The notes beneath the pieces were generated by a model. That model saw only the letters and a program-made list of their open reading frames with translations. It was not told the DNA's origin and did no database searches. A stretch of 36,463 nucleotides of DNA from a virus. The position numbers and the translations under genes were made by a program. Where the stretch lies: positions 1 to 36,463 of the IMG/VR virus record IMGVR_UViG_3300046411_000396; one strand, 5' to 3'. This document shows positions 7,841 to 13,613 of the stretch, one piece after another (positions within the stretch are counted from its first letter, which is position 1; each line of letters opens with the position of its first letter).

Positions 7841-8749
7841 TTAACTTACTCCAGGAGAACCGAAGATTCCTCTAAAGTCAGACACACCAAATTGGTATCT
7901 TTCTCTAGCTTTAAATCTTAAGTTTCCAGTGTCGAAGTCACCTTCCATAGCTGTTTTGATTGGTGTTCTAACGAAATGTTTCATTCCGTTTGGAACATCA
8001 GTGATAAGGAAAAACGCGTTTGGATCAGTTAAGAAATTGTTCACTCTGTAACCTTGAGGAACCATTCCCATTGATCTAACTGCGTTGATATCATTATCAG
8101 CAGTTTGAACTCTGCCTTCTGATTTCATCAGTCTTTCAGCTTGGAATTGTAGCGCAGAAGGAACAATCATTTTTGTTGCTTTCGCTGCAATTTTTAAACC
8201 TCTTTCATCAGTAAACGCTGCAATGTCAATAAGAGATTGCTCTAATGAAGTTTCGTTTAAGTCCGCTGCTGTAGATAGAGTGTTTGACACTGTACCAGCA
8301 ATAGTTGGGTGATTAGTTGCAAATAAATTGCTACCATCTCCAGAAGTGAAACCACCTCCAAAACCATTAATCAAAGGATTAACAGCTTTAACTTGCTTAG
8401 TATTTGCCATACTTCTAGCTAACGCTTTAGTGTATCTGCTTGACAGTCTGTCATACAGGTTATCTTCCACCGCTTCCTCAGTAATAGCGAAGGCAAGAGC
8501 CACAGTTTCCATAGTGTATCTTGCAGTGTAAGTTTCTTGAGCATTGTCAAAAACTACACCTGAACCTTCAGGTTTTACTTGAGCATTAGCGAATCCAGAT
8601 AACATAACTTCCTCTTCGAAAGCTCTGTCTGAAGTTTCTGTCGCGTAGATCTCAGCATGTTGGTTTTCGTAACGTTTATATTCCAAGCCGAACAGTGCGT
8701 TCAAACCTGGCTCTAGTTCTTTAACTAGTTGTCCTCGTGATATAGCCAT
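7841..8749 (-). CDS. Major capsid protein (HK97 fold, Mu gpT-like)
   Basis: 302 aa. It forms the icosahedral head shell. Recognisable features are the N-terminal GLNALFGLEYKRYENQHAEI region, the ETSDRAFEEEVMLSG segment, the DRLSSRYTKALARSMANTKQ helix (spine-like), the DERGLKIAAKATKMIVPSAL stretch and the C-terminal YQFGVSDFRGIFGSPG. This is the Mu gpT-like group of HK97-type capsids that I know from many marine phages. The start has AGGAG upstream. It is preceded by a decoration-like gene and scaffold-like gene and followed by a strong hairpin. No N-terminal protease is fused, and I see no separate prohead protease in the window. Confidence 0.95.
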   Translation of the reverse strand: MAISRGQLVKELEPGLNALFGLEYKRYENQHAEIYATETSDRAFEEEVMLSGFANAQVKPEGSGVVFDNAQETYTARYTMETVALAFAITEEAVEDNLYDRLSSRYTKALARSMANTKQVKAVNPLINGFGGGFTSGDGSNLFATNHPTIAGTVSNTLSTAADLNETSLEQSLIDIAAFTDERGLKIAAKATKMIVPSALQFQAERLMKSEGRVQTADNDINAVRSMGMVPQGYRVNNFLTDPNAFFLITDVPNGMKHFVRTPIKTAMEGDFDTGNLRFKARERYQFGVSDFRGIFGSPGVS

Positions 8750-8771
8750 AATTTAATCTCCTATTCTGCTA

Positions 8772-9341
8772 TTATACGCCAGCTGCCGTTTTCAAGAAGT
8801 GCTCATTGATCATTACAACAAAGTTTACGTGCGATGCACCTAAGTCATTGTTCTTAATGTCTTTTGAAACTCCAACTACTCTTAATTGAGCTGTACTAGC
8901 TGTTCCTGTAGAATCATCTAGTTCAACACCTGAAAGGTAATCGTGAGAACTTCCTGCTGCATAAGTTAGGTCGTAGTTTAAAAATACGTCCGTTTGTGCA
9001 GAAGCTGTCGTGTTGTCTGATTGAATCTCAAATCTCTCGTAAGGATCTGAAGACACAAAGCCTACGATATCTGTTGCAGTGTTACTTGCATTCAGATGGT
9101 TCGCAAACGTTGGTTTTGATGTATCGGCTGCTGTAAAGAAAACACCATTTAGAGATCCTAGTAAAGAATCACCTGCGCCTGCTACTCCGATAGTTCCAGT
9201 GTTTAATGCTTTAACTGGATCTTGACCGTAGATAGCTGTTGCAGAAGCTGCAATACTAAATTCCGCTAAACCTTGGTTGTCTCTATTTTGACCGATTTTT
9301 CCTATTGCTCTTAAGCCGAAAGGACTATCTTGGTTTGCCAT
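8772..9341 (-). CDS. Capsid-associated structural (decoration-like) protein
   Basis: 189 aa, begins MANQDSPFGLRAIGKIGQN, a start shared by many marine phage proteins placed just before the capsid gene. The body is beta-rich (FSIAASATAIYGQDPVKALN; FVSSDPYERFEIQSDN; DVFLNYDLTYAAGSSHDYLS; AQLRVVGVSKDIKNNDLGAS) and the end is VNFVVMINEHFLK. It probably decorates or stabilises the head. The gene is 22 bases upstream of the capsid start in the same operon. The assignment rests on position and on recall of the N-terminal pattern; no decoration protein of known structure is matched from sequence alone. Confidence 0.78.
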   Translation of the reverse strand: MANQDSPFGLRAIGKIGQNRDNQGLAEFSIAASATAIYGQDPVKALNTGTIGVAGAGDSLLGSLNGVFFTAADTSKPTFANHLNASNTATDIVGFVSSDPYERFEIQSDNTTASAQTDVFLNYDLTYAAGSSHDYLSGVELDDSTGTASTAQLRVVGVSKDIKNNDLGASHVNFVVMINEHFLKTAAGV

Positions 9342-9393
9342 AGTTTTTCTCCATTGTTTAATTTAAATGATGAACTAGAAATTGTTAAAAAAC

Positions 9394-9852
9394 TTATTTC
9401 TTCGTACCACCAAAAGTTACACGAGTATTTCTATCAACACTGATAGGCATACTTGGATGCTCTTCCTTTAAGAGATCGTTATCGAAGGCACTTTCGTTCT
9501 CCTGCGCTTGCTTACGATAGTAATCAGCGTATTGTTGTGCGATCTCTACAGGTACTCTAGCGAGCACTAGGCCACCTTGACCGATCACTCCCTTGTACTT
9601 ACCGTCTTCCACTACAGCATAGTCTGTTTCATTATATTCATCGGCTCTTACTAATTCAAAGCCAGATCTTATTCTGCTTTGTACGTTCTTAGAATCGTCG
9701 AATCCCATAGACTCAGCTCTTAGCCATCTGTGGACATATCCTGCCGGTGCAGGGGGTGCATCTAATAAAGATGGTGGAGACCAGACTTTTGGTCGAGATG
9801 TTTTTTCTCTAGTCTGACTCGCACGTGAAGTTTTTTGATCTTGATTTTCCAT
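9394..9852 (-). CDS. Small virion-module protein, unknown
   Basis: 152 aa. The first ~30 residues are polar and basic (QDQKTSRASQTREKTSRPKV), then VWSPPSLLDAPPAPAGYVHR and WLRAESMGFDDSKNVQSRIR, and a VPVEIAQQYADYYRKQA helix. This WSPPSLLDAPPAP-type protein recurs next to scaffold genes of marine phages. Function unknown; scaffolding assistance or a minor head role is possible. It overlaps nothing; its ATG lies 2 bases after the 340-aa gene stop, consistent with translational coupling. Confidence 0.78.
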   Translation of the reverse strand: MENQDQKTSRASQTREKTSRPKVWSPPSLLDAPPAPAGYVHRWLRAESMGFDDSKNVQSRIRSGFELVRADEYNETDYAVVEDGKYKGVIGQGGLVLARVPVEIAQQYADYYRKQAQENESAFDNDLLKEEHPSMPISVDRNTRVTFGGTKK

Positions 9853-9854
9853 GC

Positions 9855-10877
9855 TTATACTCCTTCCGTGATTTTTAATTGTTCCGCATAGTCTTTAAGT
9901 GGCACACCCAATTTTTTAGCAATTGCTACCTGTGAAGGCGTGAGTTTCACAATTTTGCGACTAGAAGACCTGTTTGCTCGCGTAGCCGAAGCTACAGTTT
10001 GAGTAGGTCTAGTCGATTCCTGAGTAACATTAGTATCAAACTTGTGCGGAAATTCAAGTCTTATTCTTCTATCTACCTCTGAATAATACTCTTCAGGCTC
10101 GGTATTAGGGTCATATCCTTCAATTTCAGTCAACTGTCTATGTATTACTTTTGCTCCCTCAGTCATTATGGGATCTTTGTTGAACCATTCGTTTTTTCTA
10201 GCCCAATCTCTTGCTCTAGAATCCACTTGTCTTGGAACATCCACTTCTTGTTGTATTTGTTGTTGTTGTGGTACTGGAGTTTCAGTTTTCTGTTCAACTT
10301 GTCTAGCTTTTAAATCAGCAAGTCTTGCTTCTTCATAACCTAGTCTTGAAATTTCTGCGCTTGCAGCAACTTCAGCTTTAAGATCACTTTCTTCTCTAGC
10401 TTTTGCAAGTTTTGCAACAGCTGCTTCCATACCTGCTTTAATTCTATTTTCTTTTTCAGATACAAATCCTGTATCTAATTTTGAAAGTCTAGCACTTAAA
10501 GCTTCTTTTTCAGCTAAAACACTTTTTGCATAAATCGTAGCTGCTTCTTCTCTTCGCTCTGACTCACGCATTTTTTTAGTTAATTTAGCTATTCTTCTTT
10601 TTACTCCTTCAGAGTATTCTTCTAATTCTTTCTTTTTTTCTGTATTCTCTTCGCTAGCTTGAATATCAGTTGGCTCATTAGATTTCGCATTTGCGTCATC
10701 GGCGCTACCACCGTCTTCAAGTTTTGTTTCACGTTCGTTTTCATATGATTTGTCCGTTCCTGGTGTTTTTTCTTCAACTACAGTTTCTTCAATTAATTCT
10801 TCTTTAACTGAATCTAACTCTACTTCGGCACCTGGTCCGGATGTATCTATGTCAACTGGTTTGTCTGTGTCTTGCAT
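9855..10877 (-). CDS. Scaffold-like coiled-coil protein
   Basis: 340 aa, strongly acidic N terminus (about residues 1-90, rich in Glu/Asp) followed by a long coiled coil (RRIAKLTKKMRESERREEAA, VLAEKEALSARLSKL, ADLKARQVEQ) and a basic C terminus with SSSRKIVKLTPSQVAIAKKL and VPLKDYAEQLKIT. Acidic start, central coiled coil and basic C-terminal helix are typical of phage head scaffolding proteins, and the gene is two genes upstream of the capsid. No protease motif is seen. Scaffolding is therefore inferred, not shown. Gln-rich residues (QQQQIQQ) occur in the middle. Confidence 0.75.
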   Translation of the reverse strand: MQDTDKPVDIDTSGPGAEVELDSVKEELIEETVVEEKTPGTDKSYENERETKLEDGGSADDANAKSNEPTDIQASEENTEKKKELEEYSEGVKRRIAKLTKKMRESERREEAATIYAKSVLAEKEALSARLSKLDTGFVSEKENRIKAGMEAAVAKLAKAREESDLKAEVAASAEISRLGYEEARLADLKARQVEQKTETPVPQQQQIQQEVDVPRQVDSRARDWARKNEWFNKDPIMTEGAKVIHRQLTEIEGYDPNTEPEEYYSEVDRRIRLEFPHKFDTNVTQESTRPTQTVASATRANRSSSRKIVKLTPSQVAIAKKLGVPLKDYAEQLKITEGV

Positions 10878-10892
10878 AGTATGCTCCTATGG

Positions 10893-11375
10893 TTAAAATG
10901 TATGAAGTATATCTTCGGGTCTATCGATGGTTGCTAACACTTCATCATCATTTAGCAATCTAACTTCCCCACCGTCTATTGGTAATCTTGAACCCGCATA
11001 ACGAGCAAAGATAACCCAATCTCCCTTTTTGGCCCAAGGGCCTTCAGGAAATTTTTCTTTATCATAACAATGTGGTCCCATTTCAAGAACGAGTCCGCAT
11101 GTAGATGCAACTTGTTGTCTTTCCAAAGTATCTTGTCCAAGATACAATCCACCTTTAGTTTTCTCTGGCATCTTAAAAGGTAAAACTAAAAGTCTCCAGC
11201 CGGTTGGCCTCGGTAGTTTAGAAGACTCTTTAGTCTTCAAACGTTCGTAACCATCAACTTCTTTTTGATGTTGTTCTTTATTTTCTTTTTCGTATTTTTC
11301 TGCCAAAGCATTTTTATGCTTTGGGACTTCTGTCTTTTCCAATGTCGACGACTTTGCCGTCTCTGTCTTTTCCAT
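10893..11375 (-). CDS. GroES-like co-chaperonin (Cpn10)
   Basis: 160 aa. Residues about 57-155 match the Cpn10 fold: TGWRLLVLPFK, a mobile-loop-like segment PEKTKGGLYLGQ (70-81), GLVLEMGP, KKGDWVIFARYAGSRLPIDG and EVRLLNDDEVLATI at the end. The ~55-residue N-terminal extension is highly charged (Lys/Glu) and not part of Cpn10. Phage Cpn10 proteins such as T4 gp31 bind host GroEL and allow capsid protein folding; the same use is inferred here because the gene lies close to the capsid and scaffold genes. No GroEL gene is in the window. It overlaps the upstream 82-aa gene by 62 bases. The similarity is moderate but the landmark residues are in order. Confidence 0.85.
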   Translation of the reverse strand: MEKTETAKSSTLEKTEVPKHKNALAEKYEKENKEQHQKEVDGYERLKTKESSKLPRPTGWRLLVLPFKMPEKTKGGLYLGQDTLERQQVASTCGLVLEMGPHCYDKEKFPEGPWAKKGDWVIFARYAGSRLPIDGGEVRLLNDDEVLATIDRPEDILHTF

Positions 11376-11562
11376 TCGTGGCTCCTTTGTTTAGCAGGTT
11401 GGATATTTCCCCTGAAATATATTGGTAGGCGTGGGCCTGTCCCAACATGTACTTGTATTTTTCCATATTGTCAACACCACCACTTACCATTGCATTTGCA
11501 ATTTGTTGATAGTTTTCTTTTAATTGTTTTTGTATTTTAGTTATTAAGTTTATTTCATCCAT
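11314..11562 (-). CDS. Small helical protein, unknown
   Basis: 82 aa, helical (INLITKIQKQLKENYQQIAN) with QAHAYQYISGEISNLLNKGA and a Gly/Lys-rich C terminus. Small proteins with an EISNLLNK motif recur in marine phages at this place; function unknown. Its ATG lies inside the end of the 48-aa gene (ATGGATGA overlap) and its 3-prime end overlaps the co-chaperonin by 62 bases, so translation is coupled in a cascade. A strong AGGAG site lies about 8 bases before the start. Confidence 0.72.
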   Translation of the reverse strand: MDEINLITKIQKQLKENYQQIANAMVSGGVDNMEKYKYMLGQAHAYQYISGEISNLLNKGATNGKDRDGKVVDIGKDRSPKA

Positions 11563-11701
11563 TTTTCTTTCTCCTTTTTTTGTGTAATATATTTACTCTT
11601 GATTGCCAACACCACTCTACAAGTTTAATTGCATAGTCTTCTACTTTTGCAACAGCATCATCTATTTTTCCTAATATGTTTAATATAAATCTATCTAACA
11701 T
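11555..11701 (-). CDS. Small protein, 48 aa
   Basis: Not long enough for standard gene calling. ATG at 11701, TGA at 11557-11555. It begins MLDRFILNILGKIDDAV and ends in a basic tail (KKRRKKNG). The start codon overlaps the stop of the 127-aa gene by 7 bases and the stop overlaps the next ATG by 8 bases, with a GATGGAA ribosome binding site. This tight fit inside a chain of overlapping genes supports a real gene. The product would be a short amphipathic helix with a basic end; function unknown. Confidence 0.65.
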   Translation of the reverse strand: MLDRFILNILGKIDDAVAKVEDYAIKLVEWCWQSRVNILHKKRRKKNG

Positions 11702-12078
11702 TTCCATCTTCTTCTAGCCTGACGTAGTCTAGAATTAGGATCTTTTGCAGCTTTAGGAAACTGTTTCATTTGACCGGCACTTCTTGCACAATACGACTTT
11801 CTACGTTTTGCAGCAGCAGAACCTTTTTTAACTTTTCCAGTTACTGCTGTTTTTAATTTACTACCAGGATTTGCTGCTCTATATGCTTTAACTCCTGCTT
11901 GTGTCATTCCAGCCCCTTTTTCAGTGGGTCTAAAATTTTTTTTATTTCTTTTGGGCATTACGTCACCACCTCTTTTGAAACCTTGAAGCATCTTGCCATA
12001 ATATTTTTTATAACTTTGATTTTCTCCAGGACCACCTTTTATAAAACTGCCTGTATATTTTGTGTTTGGCATTTTCAT
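11695..12078 (-). CDS. Basic protein (DUF6321-like)
   Basis: 127 aa, strongly basic with a C terminus KGSAAAKRRKSYCARSAG followed by QMKQFPKAAKDPNSRLRQAR and RRRWKC. This SYCARSAG...SRLRQARRRW pattern is one I associate with the DUF6321 family found in phages and large viruses. It is likely to bind nucleic acid, but no structure or partner is known to me. It follows a run of other basic small genes and its start overlaps the stop of the 89-aa gene by 4 bases. The Lys/Arg content fits a packaged or head-assembly DNA-condensing role; that is inference. Confidence 0.78.
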   Translation of the reverse strand: MKMPNTKYTGSFIKGGPGENQSYKKYYGKMLQGFKRGGDVMPKRNKKNFRPTEKGAGMTQAGVKAYRAANPGSKLKTAVTGKVKKGSAAAKRRKSYCARSAGQMKQFPKAAKDPNSRLRQARRRWKC

Positions 12079-12344
12079 ATTATTCCTCCAATTGCTTTTC
12101 TGTCTCGTTTAGAAAATGTTGCAACGTTAGTTGGTTTAGGTCCTGTGTTAGATACCGCTCGTTTTCGTTTGACAGCAGATGCCTTTTGCCCTTTTGTCAT
12201 CCGTGTGGCTTTTGCAAGTGGAACGCATTTCGGATATTTCCTTTTTGAGCCTTTGCTTCTCCCGCAAGGTTGATATTTCCCGTTCTTCTTCGGAGCTCCA
12301 ATATCTACCCATTTTTCGTCCAACCATTTTTTTAATCCACTCAT
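12075..12344 (-). CDS. Basic protein (DUF5872-like)
   Basis: 89 aa, starts MSGLKKWLDEKWVDIGAP and contains KKNGKYQPCGRSKGSKRK followed by YPKCVPLAKATRMTKGQK, which I associate with the DUF5872 family of phages and large viruses. Two conserved Cys (in QPCGR and PKCVP) sit around the basic core. The C terminus ends SKRDRKAIGGII. It overlaps both neighbours by 4 bases (ATGA type), showing coupled translation. A nucleic-acid-associated role is likely but unproven. Confidence 0.78.
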   Translation of the reverse strand: MSGLKKWLDEKWVDIGAPKKNGKYQPCGRSKGSKRKYPKCVPLAKATRMTKGQKASAVKRKRAVSNTGPKPTNVATFSKRDRKAIGGII

Positions 12345-12529
12345 GAATTCTTTCCATAAGCGTTTCCTTTACCTTTGGTAGCTACTTTACAGATGCCACC
12401 ACCGGCTTTTTTGGTTCGACCTACTTTGCCTTTACAATATTTGCTTGCCCAAATATTTGCGTATGCACTTGGGTACACATCAAATTTTTTCTTAGCTGCA
12501 GCTTTTCCTGCAGGACAAAGTTTAGCCAT
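12341..12529 (-). CDS. Small basic Cys-containing protein
   Basis: 62 aa, MAKLCPAGKAAAKKKFDVYP then SAYANIWASKYCKGK, ending in Gly/Lys-rich KGKGNAYGKNS. The CPAGKAAAKKKFDVYPSAYA core is widely repeated in marine phages and large viruses. Three Cys residues (5, 33 and 47) might bind metal. The start overlaps the stop of the 37-aa gene by one base (TAATG) and its end overlaps the 89-aa gene. Function unknown; it belongs to the basic-protein cassette. Confidence 0.75.
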   Translation of the reverse strand: MAKLCPAGKAAAKKKFDVYPSAYANIWASKYCKGKVGRTKKAGGGICKVATKGKGNAYGKNS

Positions 12530-12642
12530 TATCTCGCTCGCATTCCTTTTTTGTAACCCATTCGTTTTGCAACTGCTGGAGCTACCTTTTTAAGTTTTCT
12601 TATGCCTTTACCTTTTTTACCTTTTGGAATTGGTTTTTTCAT
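12529..12642 (-). CDS. Tiny basic protein, 37 aa
   Basis: Too short for standard gene calling. ATG at 12642 and TAA at 12531-12529. Sequence MKKPIPKGKKGKGIRKLKKV followed by a basic helix ending KKGMRAR: 17 of 37 residues are Lys or Arg. The stop overlaps the next start as TAATG, and the gene lies only 2 bases after the 105-aa gene, with an AAAAGG site upstream. This arrangement inside the basic-protein cassette supports a real gene. It may bind DNA or RNA. Confidence 0.6.
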   Translation of the reverse strand: MKKPIPKGKKGKGIRKLKKVAPAVAKRMGYKKGMRAR

Positions 12643-12644
12643 AA

Positions 12645-12962
12645 TTAACCTTTTTTAAGTTCTTTAACTATTCTTTTTTTCTCAGCTTTAAGATTCTTCT
12701 TCCCTTTTCTAGTTCTTGCTTTTTCAGCATCAACTCTTCCAAGTTCTTCAAGTCTATTCATACGCTTAGTATTCTTTTTAACCTTGCCGCCTTTTTTATA
12801 CATAGCTCCACCTCTCATACCCATATCGTCTTTGTAGTATCCTGAAGCCATATCTTTTCTAGCAGTAGACATTTTTCCACCACCCATTTTCATTGCTCTT
12901 CCGCCAACTTTCATTGGTGTTCTAGAATTAGCAACTTGTTTGTTAAATCTTCTATTAGCCAT
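12645..12962 (-). CDS. Lys/Arg/Gly/Met-rich basic protein
   Basis: 105 aa, begins MANRRFNKQVANSRTPMKVG; low-complexity Gly/Met segment (GGRAMKMGGGKMSTARKDM; MGMRGGAMYKKGGKVKKN) and a basic C-terminal helix (KARTRKGKKNLKAEKKRIVK). Such Gly/Lys/Met-rich proteins occur near portal genes in marine phages, with no known function. Its ATG overlaps the stop of the 129-aa membrane protein by one base (TAATG). It is the first gene of the basic-protein cassette in transcription order. Confidence 0.75.
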   Translation of the reverse strand: MANRRFNKQVANSRTPMKVGGRAMKMGGGKMSTARKDMASGYYKDDMGMRGGAMYKKGGKVKKNTKRMNRLEELGRVDAEKARTRKGKKNLKAEKKRIVKELKKG

Positions 12963-13351
12963 TATTTTTTTCCTCCGTGTTGTTTAAATATTTGTGTTCC
13001 CTTGATTCCGTAAATGCTCGCCACGACAAGGATCCACAAATTTGTAAACCATGACGGCAATGACGCGAAGTGGTCAAAGAAAATATTTACTTTGTCCATT
13101 GCAGCCGGATCGTCACTTACGACTGCCCAAGCCAGCACCGCTATGGGCGCCGACAAAATTATCAAAACGGCCTCGTCCTTATAATCTGCTTGACGGGCTT
13201 CTAAAAGTTTTCCCTGGTAAGCTTCCTCACCACGAGCTTGCTTTTCAGCATGCAACAATTGTGCATCTGACATAGCCATTTTGGCCTTCTGCTTGTTGGC
13301 ATATATTTTACTTCCAGCAGAGACGGCTAATTTAATTGCCTGAAACCACAT
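12962..13351 (-). CDS. Two-helix membrane protein (holin-like)
   Basis: 129 aa. A short hydrophobic/basic N terminus (MWFQAIKLAVSAGSKIYANK) and a charged helix precede one transmembrane stretch around residues 62-78 (AVLIILSAPIAVLAWAVV) and a second around 103-118 (FTNLWILVVASIYGIKGT). The DEAVLIILSAP...SDDPA...WFTNLWILVVASIYGIKG layout is one I know from marine phages next to the portal gene. Two helices and a basic tail suit a holin or an inner-membrane ejection protein. The context (head genes, not lysis genes) slightly favours ejection or assembly. Function unproven. Confidence 0.75.
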   Translation of the reverse strand: MWFQAIKLAVSAGSKIYANKQKAKMAMSDAQLLHAEKQARGEEAYQGKLLEARQADYKDEAVLIILSAPIAVLAWAVVSDDPAAMDKVNIFFDHFASLPSWFTNLWILVVASIYGIKGTQIFKQHGGKK

Positions 13352-13352
13352 G

Positions 13353-13589
13353 TTAGTACCAAGTTGCTTTTTTACTTTTAGATTTTAACATTCTTCTAGT
13401 TCCTCTAACCTCAACTTGATCTCCAATACCAATTTTATTAGTAGGTGAGTCTTGGTTCGTAAGGATAGTAGATCTTGGATCTGTTGCTGTTTTAACTTCT
13501 GGAGTTGCAATTTCTACACCTCCAGTTGCATTAACTGAAGCAACAGTTCCTTTACTACCATAAGAAAGTTTATCTTTTAAATCTGCCAT
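13353..13589 (-). CDS. Small structural-module protein, unknown
   Basis: 78 aa, MADLKDKLSYGSKGTVASVN with TTA/EIATPEVKTATDPRSTIL and a basic C terminus (VRGTRRMLKSKSKKATWY). Between portal and the two-helix membrane protein; ATG preceded by AAGGAGA. I do not recognise a named family. The motif NKIGIGDQVEVRGTRRM suggests a small beta fold. It may be a head-completion or minor virion protein by position. Confidence 0.7.
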   Translation of the reverse strand: MADLKDKLSYGSKGTVASVNATGGVEIATPEVKTATDPRSTILTNQDSPTNKIGIGDQVEVRGTRRMLKSKSKKATWY

Positions 13590-13613
13590 AATTTTCTCCT
13601 TAAGTTATTATAT

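Noticed and set aside
12148-12357. Minus-strand ORF of 69 codons over the 89-aa basic gene
   Set aside because: Another frame of the same DNA; the 89-aa frame has the recognisable KYQPCGR and YPKCVP motifs and the start/stop overlaps.
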